Assembly (NCBI GenBank): GCA_947179155.2 | Contig: OX359287.1 | Location: 1,302,501 to 1,366,500 of the forward strand | Source of the DNA: Hedera helix | Taxonomy: Eukaryota > Streptophyta > Magnoliopsida > Apiales > Araliaceae | Direction: 5' to 3' | Length of the DNA stretch: 64,000 nt | Shown here: positions 35,991 to 47,393 of the stretch, piece after piece | Layout: every line of letters starts with the position of its first letter | How positions within the stretch are numbered: the first letter of the stretch is position 1 | Notes under the pieces: generated by a model | Database searches by the model: none | Told to the model about the DNA's origin: nothing | The model's input: the letters and a program-made list of their open reading frames with translations, nothing else | Made by a program: the position numbers and the translations under genes

Positions 35991-37767
35991 TGTAAGGCCC
36001 CGACTTTTATAAAATATAAATTTAATTTTTTTTTATATATTTTTTTTTGAAGCAGTAAGTGGTTAAATTGACAAAAGTTAAAAATATTTTATACAAATTT
36101 TATCTTGTCGAGGAATATTCGATTTGTCGAAAAATATTCTATTTGTCGAAGAATATTCGATCCGTACGACGGCGCCGAAATAACCAATTATTAGTGGACC
36201 CTACAACAGACTATTGTCAGATATAGAAAACAACATGAGTAACTTTTTTAAATAAAAATAGTCAACGATACTATTACTTTTAATTGTTAAAATACCAAGT
36301 GATAAGAAAATAATAGTATACGGTATTTTATGGTATTTTACTGTAACACACAGTATTCTATAGTAGCACACGATATTGCACAACGTTTCGCATTATTGAA
36401 CTGATAAAGTGGTTATTGCACAGTATTCATCAATAATTGTTGTTACACTGTATTTTTGTATTATTGAACCAATAATTGTCATTACATTATATTTTATATT
36501 ATTGGGTCAATAATTGTTATTGCACTGTATTACATTAATAATTATCATAATAACGTATTCTTACATTATTTTGGATTATTGTTATCACTATTCTATTGTA
36601 GCATTACTTTAATTATTGCACTATTAATTAGTATTTTGGTTATTAGTTGGGTTGGTGGGAATAGGTGGTGAGTATATGATGGGAGATAAAGGAAGAAAGA
36701 GAGAAAGAAATAAAAGAAAGATGGTGCGTAGAAAGAAAAGGAAGGAAAAGAATAAAGCAAGGATGGTGAGTATTTTCTTTGGATATTATAATGTTACTTT
36801 GGGTGTTGGTAAAGTCAAAAGAAGTGCAATAATTTCTCAAGTGAGTATTTTCTTTAAAGAGTAATAATTGCATAAATACCCACTTCACACATTATTCACA
36901 AATATTCTTTCATAAGACTTTTCTTTTAGAAGATTTATTTTAAAAAGCTTCATTTGACTAAACATCATGTTGACAATTTGGACATTATTTGAATCCGCAC
37001 AAGGTAAAATTGTAAACTTTCAATATCTATTGTTTATTATATTATTCTCTTTCTTCCTTCAACATTTATGTCACTGTTATTTGTACTAATCATCAAGAAT
37101 CAAATTGTTGTGAATATATGTGACCTAGTGCACAGATGATAGGATAAATGCAATATAATGGTGATGTATTTTTTAGGGCACGTGGTGAATGTTCTCTTTG
37201 GCTTGAGGCAAAGAAGAATTGTTATTTGGCATGATCATGACCAGTGGTGTTTCAGATGATAAAGATTGATGATGATTTTTTCTGAAAAAGAGAATCTAGT
37301 AAACATTATAATCTACATAATTTTCCTAATGGTTGTTATTCTACTGCAGTTGTTGATCTGAACTTTATTTAAGAACTTAATTGCAGTTGTTGATATAAAA
37401 CTTATTATTTATATTATTCTAACAAGAACTCAACTGTTGAAGGCTAATGATAATTTATTCGTCATTATCTTAGTTATGATATTCTTTACTAGTTATTTGA
37501 GCTCGCTATTTTTTTTTTTGTTCAATTGTTTAGGAAATGAGAATGTAGCCGAAACTAACGGAGAAAAGAGGGGAATGGAGTGATGGTCCAAGATAGTTGT
37601 TATAGTAGTCTTCACCATATTGTAAAATAGTGTGGCTATAATAGTGAAAACTTAATTGTGTATTATTAAGCACTATATTGTTATATCTTTTACAGTTTTG
37701 TAATAGTTGTTGTGTATTTTGACGACTCAAGTTTGGATTGTATAGACCCAAATTTGGGGTCGTCACA
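35991..37767 (+). repeat. LTR of the third gypsy copy
   Basis: 1,777 bp, starting TGTAAGGCCCCGAC and ending GGGGTCGTCACA. It is shorter than its relatives because the segment equivalent to about 21,120-21,630 is missing after 36,955. Primer site TTGGTATCAGAGC follows at 37,769. Confidence 0.9.
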
Positions 37768-37966
37768 GTTGGTATCAGAGCTTAGAGATATGGTCTTTAA
37801 TGGAGATCTGGGGTTAGAACTAGGAGGGGAGAGGCGAATAGAATTAGTCACTAGTGTGTTCTACTTAAAATAATTTTCGTTATCTAATCAATCGGTTTGG
37901 ATGTGGGAACAAAAAGTGACGAGTTAGTTTCTTTAACTAATATTTATTTTGTGACCGTAGTTAAGA

Positions 37967-39500
37967 ATGGCTTCGAAAAATCAATGAATGAACTATCTAA
38001 TACCTGAGACAAATGTGGCCGAGAACCAATAAGCTACAAATAATCCTCCTGTAGCCTTGAAAAATAATGCGGGTGACCATGTAAATTATGATGGTTTCTT
38101 TAGAAACTTTATGCAGTTCATGTAGAACTAGGTAAAAGGAAATCCAGTCAACAATAACCGTAGAAATATTAGCAATGCATGAATGTTCATTGTCAAACAA
38201 TTTAAAGAGTTTGAACCACCTGAATTCTTCGGGAAGTCGGACTCACTCATGGCGGAAGCATGGCTAAAGTAAATAACAAAAATACGTGATGTCCTACGAT
38301 GCGTCGATGATTAGAAGGTTCCATTTGTCACCTTCATGTTACGAGGTGAGGCATACCATTAATGGAAAGTGGTAAAACATATCCATTATTCAGCACTCGA
38401 GATATCTTGGATAGAATTTCAAGAGTTGTTTAACGAGAAGTACTTTTCAGAAAGTATTCGCCACATAAAGGAGGTGTAGTTTATTAATATGGAGTAGGGG
38501 AACATGATTGTCTCATAGTATGAGGTCAAGTTTGCCGAGTTATCTCGATTTCTGGTAGACAATGAAGCATGAATGAGTCGTATGTTCTTGCGAGGTTTGA
38601 GACCCAAAATTTGCCAACACCTCAGCTCTCATAAATTTTGTTTATATTCAGATGTTGTATCCGGGCTCAAAGGGTGGAGCAAGAAAATAAAATATTGTAA
38701 CCAAGAGTCAATGGCCAGTAGAGAGAGAGAAATAACGACAACAATCACCGGAACGAGAACTATAGAGGAGGTAATCACTATTTCAGAAATAGTAACCACT
38801 TCGATGATAATCCCGGCTCAAATAACAGCAAAAGGGAATCAAGTGGGAACAACTTTAAGAAAAAGAGATTCCACAATGATTACGGAAGGCACCGACATCA
38901 GTACCAGCATTAGTTTCAAGGGGAGGAGAACGACCACCAATAAGATGCTATAAGTGTAGTCAGGAGGGTCACATTAGCTTGAACTATACTCAGCAGTTTA
39001 AGTTGTGCTACAATTGTGAGAAGGAATGACATATTGCGTGATTTTGTCCTGTTACAAAATCAAGTTCAGCTGCAATGATGGTTCTAAAAGGTAGCACGGA
39101 CAAGGAAAAATCTATAGTTCAGAGAAGAGTTTTTTTTGTGACATCCCAAAGGGTACAGAACCCAAGCGGTAATAACCGGTAAGCTATTCATAAATTCTTG
39201 TGAAGTTTATACTCTGTAAGATACTAGCTCTGCCCACTCTTTTATCTCACCTGCATATGCTCAACATTTAAACTTGACCCCTGAAAACTTAGATTTTGAC
39301 TTATCAGTTGAAATCTCATTAGGAGAAATAGCAATTACATCTACTGTATATAAATTTTGACTAGTCCAAATCAATAACCTCACATTACCCATTGATCTTA
39401 TTTATTTGAAAATGCATGAATTTGATATAATTTTAGGAATTGATTGGTTGACTACCTATCATGCTAAAAATGATTATTTTCATAAGATCATTAGTTTTCA
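37967..39500 (+). pseudogene. Gypsy gag-protease pseudogene (third copy)
   Basis: Gag starts near 37,967, with MNYLIPETNVAENQ at 37,987 and the FFRNFMQF segment. The capsid block includes FIVKQFKEFEPPEFFG. Two zinc knuckles are degraded near 38,940-39,050: in the first, the final Cys is changed to Tyr, and in the second a stop lies inside the finger (CYNCEKE). The protease region near 39,180-39,490 carries FDIILGIDWLT-like sequence. Multiple stops are present. The copy ends abruptly within protease. Confidence 0.82.
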
Positions 39501-39506
39501 AATTTT

Positions 39507-39861
39507 CACCGGTTAGTTGCACGATGGATATATTTTTGTTCTATAAAATGAAGATAGTGCACTGTATTAATACATTCATAATTGTTATAATTATATTTCG
39601 ATTATTTCAACATTCTTTTCTCTTCACATAAAGTCAATTATTTTCTTTCCACAAAGCTTGAATTGTTATTATTATAAATCTCAATTTATATTATTAATGC
39701 ATTTTTTTATTACACCCCTTATTATTATATTTTTACACCCCTTATTATTATTTTTTTATTGTTATATTTTATTACAATACAATGGATTCCTCTAACACTG
39801 CATCCGGATCACAAATGATGCAATTTTTTCAAAACAACCAAAATAATATTTGGTTTGATAA
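39507..39861 (+). other. Possible hAT 5' exon and flanking AT-rich sequence
   Basis: Two near-identical ACACCCCTTATTATTAT phrases occur near 39,713 and 39,735. An ATG at 39782 opens a short frame, MDSSNTASGSQMMQFFQNNQ, cut off at 39,861 by the next LTR. Ser/Gln/Asn-rich starts of this kind occur in plant hAT and PIF transposases. If it belongs with the BED finger at 42,240-42,385, both are on the plus strand, opposite to the rest of the hAT gene. Confidence 0.35.
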
Positions 39862-42024
39862 TGTATAGACACCCAAATTTTGCACTTTTTCACTAACCTT
39901 GACAGGAGGGCAAAATCGTCATTTGACCCGACATGCGAAAAGGAAGGTGGACCCCAACGCAAAGCCACCCCAGCGATTTACGGTCAAAGCCGCCACAACG
40001 GACAACGAGCATCCGGTCACTTGAGGCAAGGCAAACATTTGATCCAGAAAAACCTGAGCTGATCACAAAGGGCGACTAATGGCCACTATGCTTACGATGT
40101 TCGGGGGTCTCGCTCCCCGGTGAGCGAGCGGCTGCCCAACTCGCCTGTGAGCTGGCGGGGGTGGAAGGGGGCGCCCCTGGAAGCCAGGCACAATTATCAA
40201 ATTCTATATCAAGTCGCAGCCCTCCGAACTAGCCTCCCAGAACAATATGGCATTTTTCCCAGGGATTTCCGGATTGCAAAAATATAGCCTTCCAAAATAA
40301 TACCGCAGAAATTGGCGAATTAAGACCGCGTGGCACGAAAATCGAGAAAAATAAGCCGGACAGCCGCGGATGCACCTACGGCCACCGACAAAAAGGACTT
40401 TTGCGCGGCTCGAGAGCGGCACACGACAACCGAGGATTCGGCGTGGACGGCCACAGCAGGCAGCCGCAGATGGATCTGCGGCCAGCCGCAGATGCATCTG
40501 CGGCTGCCTGGTGAACCCTATAGATCGGCCATTTCCACCCGAGAGCAAAGAAGAAGAAGAAAAAAGAGGAAGAAGATAGAGTTTAGAGAGAGAGTTCGCG
40601 GGAGGAGAGAGATATAGCTTGTTCTTGGTTAGTTTTGAGTGAAAAATTCATCCTTTCTTGCTAATTAGTTGAGTGTTATTGTGGTGTTGTCCGATTCATG
40701 AAATAAGAAGCTTAAATCGGCATTTTGCAAGGTGAAATGGGTTTTCTTTTGATATTTTCTTGTTTGTATTAATGTGATAATGTTGTGTTTTGGGTCTGTG
40801 TAGCATATTATGTTGTTGTATTGATGATGATCCGTGGGTTAGGGGTCGTTAGCGAGGGTTCCATTGGAACGTAACTTCCTCCTAATGCCCCGATGACATC
40901 CGTACGGTGATATATCATTCGTTGAGTTCATAGATAGTTGTGGTATTGTCATTGAGATTTGGGATGCATAGGATACCGTAATGAGTTAGTATTGTTAGAT
41001 TTGTATTAGTGTTGGTTGTGCAACGATTTGGGGTGAATGTGAGCCTAGGGAGGAGATCCTCGTGGTCAAAATCCCGATGATGGACATTTTTGGTATATGT
41101 AATCATTAGATGGGATTTATGGTTATGTAAATGTAATATTGGGCCTTAAAGCGATACCGAATCGGGATCGGGTTAAGGCCCCGTAATAATAAAGATATGT
41201 GATTGTGGGTGTTTGGGATTGTCTAGATGGCTCACATGCCCATGGATAGCCCCGACACGTTTTGAATGCTTATTTTGATTTATGGCACAAAAAACGATTT
41301 TCAAAAATAAAGCAAACGATAAAGATCTTCTAAAAAGAATCAAATTAGGATATTAGACACACGAGGTTTAAAAAGTAAAGAGTTTTGGGCGAAACTTTGA
41401 TCCTTGTTTGACGAAAATGCTATATTTGGTTTTGAAATATCATAAAAGATGTTTTTGGAATAAATAAATAAACGTTTTCATTAAACTTTGTGCATAGGGT
41501 TAAAGAGTTCTAGAAGTTGCCTTCATTTTATTTATATTTACTGTTAGAAGACAATGTATAGTCTCGATTCCTATTTGACAAAAGTTTAAAAACTATTGTT
41601 TTCTAAAATGACATCTAATAAAAACCTCATCGTTTTCGAAATTAAAATCAATCTTTCTTATAACAAGCGAAGCCTCGTCATTTGGGTCAAAAGACGTCTA
41701 AAACGCTTTCCCGACAAAACACATTTTAACATATAAAATCAAAGCAATTTTATGCAAAAGGACACCACAAACCTCCATTTAGGCACACATACACACGCGC
41801 GCACACACACATTTTAAGATTTAAAAGGATAGGAAAACATCGAGATTGCGGTAACCGCATTTCACGGAAGTCGGGGGGTGCCTAACACCTTCCCCTCGCT
41901 TAAGCAAGCCCCCGAACTCTATGAATCTCGGTTTACGGACCAATTGAATCGGAGTCACATATGAGTCATTACGATTACGAAAACAAAATTCGGATGAGTT
42001 GGTACATCCATTTCAACAATACCA
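39862..42024 (+). repeat. Tat/Ogre-like Ty3/gypsy LTR
   Basis: Starts TGTATAGACACCCAAATTTTGC and ends near CAATACCA. The PBS-like sequence TGGCGACTCTGG follows at 42,027; this type (often assigned to tRNA-Arg) is characteristic of Tat/Ogre elements. It also has the block GGGGGGTGCCTAACACCTTCCCC near 41,875, familiar from such LTRs. It is richer in GC than its surroundings, especially at 39,900-40,620. No second LTR or coding region is present. Confidence 0.75.
40362..40505. repeat. Repeated palindromes in the Ogre-like LTR
   Basis: Three related units of the form CAGCCGCAGATGCATCTGCGG lie at about 40,362, 40,461 and 40,483. The last is a perfect 22-bp palindrome (40484-40505). The first two are imperfect. 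The open frames reported here on both strands follow from this repeat and are not convincing genes. Confidence 0.8.
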
Positions 42025-42239
42025 ACTGGCGACTCTGGTCAATTGGCTCATAAAAATTCAACATTTCAAAACCCCGTCGACACTAAGCCGACCCTTTTCA
42101 AAAGTCATATCTTAATCTAAAGGCTAAAATTGGAAAGGACCTTTAATTATAAAAAACGAAACGACGAAAATCCCGGCGTCGACATAATGGAATGAGTTCG
42201 AGTCCATTATTTTCACGTCCTACCGGTGAGTAAAAAAAA
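42025..42239 (+). mobile_element. Start of the Ogre-like interior, truncated
   Basis: Primer-site sequence followed by about 200 bp of non-coding leader with CCCGTCGACA/CCCGGCGTCGACA phrases typical of this element type. It stops before any gag sequence, and hAT sequence resumes. Confidence 0.55.
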
Positions 42240-42385
42240 CTTACAACGCCAGTTTGAAAAAAGTTCATCGAAGTGTGGGTTGCCGATGGTGTTAAAAAAG
42301 CTCAATGCAAAATATGCAATGTCAGGCCGTCAGCAGTAGCAGCAACAGGCAGCACGCGCATCAACCTTTTTTTTTGTTACCGTTG
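42240..42385 (+). pseudogene. BED-type zinc finger fragment of a hAT transposase
   Basis: The plus-strand frame reads WVADGVKKAQCKICNV, the first half of a BED zinc finger (aromatic residue, then C..C), then ATGSTRINLFF where hAT proteins have a G(T/S)..L stretch. It lies 230 bp inside the right end of the hAT element. The remainder of the transposase lies on the minus strand to the left, so this piece is in the opposite orientation: either an internal inversion or a fragment of a second hAT copy. Confidence 0.6.
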
Positions 42386-42625
42386 CAGGTCAGGCCGAAC
42401 TCTGGTTCGAGCTGGAGGTTGGGCTAGGCCGGCCAAGTCTCGGGTCACAGGCCAAGTCAGATTTTCGAGAAGGCCGATCCAAAAAGGATCGTTGGCATAA
42501 AAAGATAGTCTGCAAGTGGCTTGTCAAGCGAGGCTGGTCCAGGCTCTGACTAGGCCAATCATTGACCAAGTCAGAACAAGGTCGGGTCACGGGCCTCGAA
42601 TCAAATGTGCATGTCTACCAATAAC

Positions 42626-43780
42626 ACAAGTTTTGTTCCATATAATCCAAAAACACAATTATATATAACCTTTAACCACATTTTCAACTAAATTTTAATA
42701 ACTAATAAGCCTTAATAATTCACGACACAACAAGTGTGTACTACCCAATATATATATATATATAAATTAGTAGTTAAATTTATTTATTTTTAAATATTTT
42801 ATTTTATGTTTGGGTCAAATTTATGTGGATTAATAATTAATAATGAGTAATATTAATTTTGTAAAATTGGGCCTTATTTATTATATTAACTTGATAAAAT
42901 TAGGCTTAAACTAATTTAATTCAATTAAAAATTTAATTAATTTCAATATATTAGGTTTAACCTCAGTGATAATCACGTTAAAAATACATATATAGAGAAG
43001 GAGTGGGAAGAAAAAGATAACGGCTGCGCTGCGAAAAGCAGGAGGAAAATAAAAAAAAATTGTTCATTATATACACGTGTAACGGTTTGTATCGCGTATA
43101 TAATGAAATACCCCTGATATTGATAAGAATCGTGCACTTGGTTCGATGCAGAAACTAAAGAACAACACGCAAACAGATTATAAGTAAATTAAAACACGAG
43201 GCACCATCATATATAATAGTAGGTCAAATCCCTTAAATTGTAATCCATCCATATCATTGACATGCATGAAGGAAACCTACCAACCTGTGATGCGAGACCC
43301 TAACAACCAATCACTTGCCGGCATTCAAAGATGAGCAAGCTAGGAGTAGTATAGTTTGTCACGGAAACTGAAATGGGCCATGCATGCCTATGTCTACTTT
43401 AACAGCTGATTTGAATAAGGAACAAAGGTCATGTAAAACTATTTAATAATTAATTCAATTTTGACTAACTGATTATAAAATAAATAAATAAAAGTTGGGC
43501 AATTGCATATTATTTAATGGATTACTTACTTACAGGTAATGTAGGTACATTAATTATAAATTGAGAAATTTTTATACTTAATGCGAAATCATAATGATTA
43601 AAAGAAAATTATATTTTTATAAATAAACTTATAAGTGTATTATTTTAGTGATTAGTTCAGACAAAAAGAATTTAACGAGTCATATTTAAAATATAATTTT
43701 TTGATATTATATTATTTAATCTAAATACGGATTCCGTACTCTTTTAGTGATACTCTTAATTTAAATTTATTCATTTTGCT
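42626..43780. other. Intergenic AT-rich sequence, no gene
   Basis: Nothing recognisable apart from a short (TA)n run near 42,748-42,763. No open frame with protein-like composition. Confidence 0.5.
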
Positions 43781-43789
43781 CCTCATTTA

Positions 43790-44933
43790 AGATTCAAGTT
43801 TGTTTCAATATTTTGTTTGGAGATTCTTTATTGTGGCTCTACTCCCTATATCAATTATATAATATTTCATCATTTGAAAAATCTTGTTCTAGAGACTTTA
43901 TTTGTTTGTGTTATTTTTCGTATATTTTCATTCACATTCGAAAGTCGTTTTGATCATTGGTATCTCGTGATCATTAAATATGTTCATATTTGAAAATAAT
44001 TTGATAGCATTTGAATGTGATCATATAAGCCTTGTGATTTGAGCCCCTTTTGATTTACATTTTGTAGTTTGAATATTAGGGTATACTTGAGCTAACCACC
44101 TGTAGGGTACTACAACCATGTTCTCTTGACACCGGAGCATGACACTTTCCGTGGTGGTGTGATTAGTTCACGACATAACCTTTTGTATGTTCAGAGTATA
44201 AGCTTTGACGGTTTAATGTGTTTGTTCAAGATACATATGGATCGACCCAGTATTTTATTTGATTTGATTTGTTTGGCGGATTAGTAACGTTTGTGTTGTG
44301 CATACTATCCGGTTTAATTTGTATATATTATGGTACCGATATATTTTGTTAGCTTTTGAGTATTTGTATTTGTGCTCAGTATGAAATTGTCACCACTTAA
44401 CTACTTTGATTCAGCCTTCGTCTTGTTGTATTCTTTTTTATTATATTGTCGATCAATAATGTTCATCATTTGTATATAGTTTCACTAATTTTCTTATATT
44501 CGTAATTCGTTCGTAGTTTGTATTTATTCATTTATTCGGCTCTTTTGGTTCATTATATATTGTGTTATATTTGTTCATCTTTATATCTGTACTGAACATT
44601 TGACTCACACTGTATTTTTTCCCCAGCAAATAATCAGGGGTAAGCAAAATTTGTGTGGATGAGAGCTGCCTTTGATCTAAATTAATTTATTAGATTTGAG
44701 ATTATTATTAGACTTGATTTTTTAAAAAATATTTGTAGATGAATGTTTTTGGCCTTTTGACATTTATTCTTAAAAGTGGAGATTATGTTAATATGGATTT
44801 TTGTCTATTTAATTTGACATTCGTGACGGTTGATATACAATTTATTTAGAAACATTTGAGATTTATTACATGATTATATTTTGTTATATTCGTATGTGTG
44901 ACTCACTTTCCCTTTTTGAAACGGGGTGTTACA
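43790..44933 (+). mobile_element. Probable solo or truncated gypsy LTR
   Basis: The right end, TTTTGAAACGGGGTGTTACA (ending at 44933), is a common 3' terminus of plant Ty3/gypsy LTRs. The preceding 300 bp resemble the end of such an LTR (TCACACTGTATTTTTTCCCCAGCA). I could not find a matching TGT start or target duplication, so the left limit is approximate and the element may be truncated. No coding sequence is attached. Confidence 0.45.
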
Positions 44934-45491
44934 AAGGGTATATTAAATTACATTGACAATTAATCAACAAGTATGATAAAATACATTACAAATTGAGTTC
45001 GGCAACATGTTCATAAAATTGATTACAAAATCTTCAATAATTACATTAGAATTGAATCTTTGCCTCATATTCCGCAAATGTTGTGTCATGAGATTTATAT
45101 TTACGGATTTCATGTGATATCTAAATAATATATTATGTATTCGAGGCTCCGATCCAAGTCCGCTAGACTTGTTCCATGAGTATTGTAGTCGCACTATTTC
45201 ATTATTTAGCATAATCGGTTCCATTTTTTGGGCGATCTTTCATGATTGTGAGCGACATAGCTTTATTTGAAAATTTCTATCTAGTCGATAATTAATTATT
45301 ATTGAATTAATTCTTACACTTTTACTAGACGACTACCTCAAATTAAAGTCTCTAGCTTCTTCATCCTATTAATTTACGTGTCTTTTATTTTGAAGAATAC
45401 AAAAGGAAAAAAGTGCAAGTAAACGGATTTCAAGACATATAATCACTAGTAACTAGTAGTATACATGGAAAAGAAAGAATACTTCTACGTA
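44934..45491. other. Intergenic, no supported gene
   Basis: An 86-codon minus-strand frame (45224-44964) is present, but I recognise no family in it and it lies in AT-rich sequence without gene signals. I treat it as chance. Confidence 0.4.
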
Positions 45492-45499
45492 CTCTATAG

Positions 45500-46682
45500 C
45501 AATATTTTTAGATTCGGATTGATCATCAAATTAAAAAAATTGATTCAATCAGTGATCGAATCGTTATTAAACCGGTGACATCATAAATATATTAAAAAAA
45601 ATATTATTAATAATTAATAAATTTTTAAAACATATTTTTTTTTGTCTTATAAATTACATTAAATTTTATTAATTAAATACATTAATGAATACTATAAAAT
45701 TTATTTAATATATGTTAAACATACAAAAACAATATTAATCTACAAGTATAACCGTTGATATCCCATTATTTACTCAATATTTAAATATAGTTAAATTAAA
45801 AAAGTAGATAACATGAAATCTCGTGCAAAATGGAGGGTAATATCTCTCCACTCTTTAGCAGCTTCTCACCAAATTTCAATTCCCAAAATTTCTTCACCAC
45901 ACTTTCTCTCTCATCCAAGTAATAATCTTCTTCCCATCTTCTCCTGAAATTTACTACTCCATTTCCGGCGATAGTAGAAACAGATGGATTCACTATTCCT
46001 CTCTCATTCACATCTCTATCAAATTCATGAAATTAGCAACTCATGCACAAGTTATAAACCAATATTTTTAGACCTAGATCGGTCATTGAACCAAAAAAAA
46101 ATTCTGAGTCAATAGATCACTGGTTCAACCAGTGATCAAACCGTTATTGAACCACTGACGTTATAAATATATAAAAAAAATATTAAAAATAATTAATAAA
46201 ATTTTAAAATATCTATTTTTTTATAATCTAAAATATAGTGAAATTAAGTTATAATATTACTAAAATGATCTAGTTTTAGAAATAAAAATATTTTTTTACA
46301 AAAATAAAAATAAAAAACACTTTAAAATCGATTTATTGGTCAAACCGGTGGTCAACCGATTCTACCGATTTTTGACCAAATTAATTGAATTAGTCCAAAT
46401 CGAACCAGACACTGAACCGGATCCCGATTCAATCTGGCAATCCGGAGATTGGATTTAATAACATTGCTATAAATTGATGAATCTGAACAATTTTTTCGTT
46501 GCTTGTTTGATGCTTTTTTTTTTTGGGGTCAGTTGCAAACTGTGAATCAGTGGACGATTCGCTAGATTGGACGATCTAACCACCAAATTTTATCGTTTTG
46601 TTAATACTTTTGATTTTTTGGGTTGATCGAATCATTTTTTTTATCGGTTCCCGATTTAACCGATCCAGTTCTTAAAATATTG
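45500..46682. mobile_element. Non-autonomous hAT element with 8-bp target duplication
   Basis: The ends are CAATATTTTTAGATTCGG and, in reverse, CAATATTTTAAGAACTGG. A perfect 8-bp duplication, CTCTATAG, lies at 45492-45499 and 46683-46690. The interior has repeated CCGGT/TTGAACC-like phrases. There is no transposase. A second, smaller element of the same family is inserted at 46060-46466. A TC-rich stretch (about 45,800-46,030) between them carries a 71-codon minus-strand frame of unknown origin. Confidence 0.88.
46060..46466. mobile_element. Second element of the same family, nested
   Basis: The ends are CAATATTTTTAGACCTAG and, in reverse, CAATGTTATTAAATCCAA. The flanking 8-mers TTATAAAC (46052-46059) and CTATAAAT (46467-46474) match at six of eight positions, suggesting an older insertion. 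It shares subterminal sequence with the outer element (AGTGATC and ATTGAACC phrases). Confidence 0.7.
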
Positions 46683-46690
46683 CTCTATAG

Positions 46691-47226
46691 GAACTAGGAA
46701 TTAAGGACAATAATTCTTTTTTTTATTTGCTTCACCCGTTATGATTCTTGGTATTACTTCGAAAACTTGGGCCCAGTCAGCATGGTTTGCGGGCCAATTC
46801 TTTTTTTAATTATAATTATGCTATATAAATTAAAAAATTAACTTGTTCCACTTTTTATTAAAAAAAATCATTTATGATAAAAAATAATTTTATAAAAATT
46901 GATTGTTTGATTCTTTTGAAAGAAATTCTTAATAAAAGAAACAAATTTTTTTGTTTTCTTTAAAGTTGATCTGAAGTTGAGAATAGTGAAAAAAAGAAAA
47001 AACTCATTAACATAAATAAATTACAAAAAACGTAAAAAGAATAAATGACATTAAGTAGAAAAATTAATTAAGGTTGTAAAACTATTTTTAGTCTGGCCAA
47101 TTAATATGCAGCAAAATGGACACCTAACTCTGTGTTGGTGGTACTACACCTTCTATTACCATTTACCAAATAGGCCAACATCAATTTGCTGTAGATATTG
47201 TACTTTTCTTAGCATATAGTTTGGTC
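46691..47226. other. Intergenic, no gene seen
   Basis: AT-rich sequence without a recognisable gene, RNA or repeat. Confidence 0.5.
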
Positions 47227-47393
47227 CCCCTCTATGAAAAAATTATTGGATGTCCCATAGTAACGCTCCATCCTCTTATATGAAAGGGGTCTATACAAGT
47301 CACATCATGTGTAGACTCCATTTTTATATGAGAGAGTGAAGCATACTGTAACTTTGCTCATGAGACATGCAATAATTTCTCCTATAAGAGAGT
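47227..47393. mobile_element. Fold-back MITE
   Basis: The left half (from CCCCTCTATGAAAAAATTATTG) is complementary with mismatches to the right half (ending CAATAATTTCTCCTATAAGAG). The pairing extends almost to the centre near 47,308 (TCACATCATGTGTAGACTCC). This is a long imperfect hairpin of about 165 bp, typical of a miniature inverted-repeat element. The target duplication was not resolved. Confidence 0.65.

Larger units (their letters stand above)
35991..39506 (+). mobile_element. Third Ty3/gypsy copy, 3'-truncated
   Basis: An LTR at 35991-37767 is followed by an intact primer site and by gag and protease. The sequence stops matching within protease at about 39,506, so polymerase and the 3' LTR are absent. 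It is inserted into the hAT transposase; no right-hand target copy exists because that end is lost. Same family as the elements at 14.9-19.7 and 20.2-30.3 kb. Confidence 0.88.
30922..42617 (-). mobile_element. hAT DNA transposon with nested insertions
   Basis: The ends are TAGACATGAACA on the left and, read in reverse, TAGACATGCACA on the right. The flanking 8-mers CCAATAAA (30914-30921) and CCAATAAC (42618-42625) match at seven of eight positions, and 8 bp is the hAT target length. Both subterminal regions are GC-rich with GGCCTAG/CGGGTC-like repeats, common in hAT families. The minus strand carries a decayed hAT transposase. Insertions at 33,290-35,640, 35,991-39,506 and 39,862-42,240 account for most of the length; the rest would be roughly 3.5-4 kb, a normal size for the superfamily. 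Confidence 0.85.

Noticed and set aside
40204..40617. Four overlapping frames of 69-114 codons, one on the minus strand
   Set aside because: They lie in the GC-rich part of an LTR with palindromic repeats, overlap on both strands and show no domain.
30922..42617. CRISPR-like or other prokaryotic defence repeats
   Set aside because: The repeats here are microsatellites, LTRs and transposon ends; none has the regular repeat-spacer form, and the genome is eukaryotic.
44964..45224. 86-codon minus-strand frame in intergenic DNA
   Set aside because: No recognisable family and no gene signals around it; AT-rich composition.
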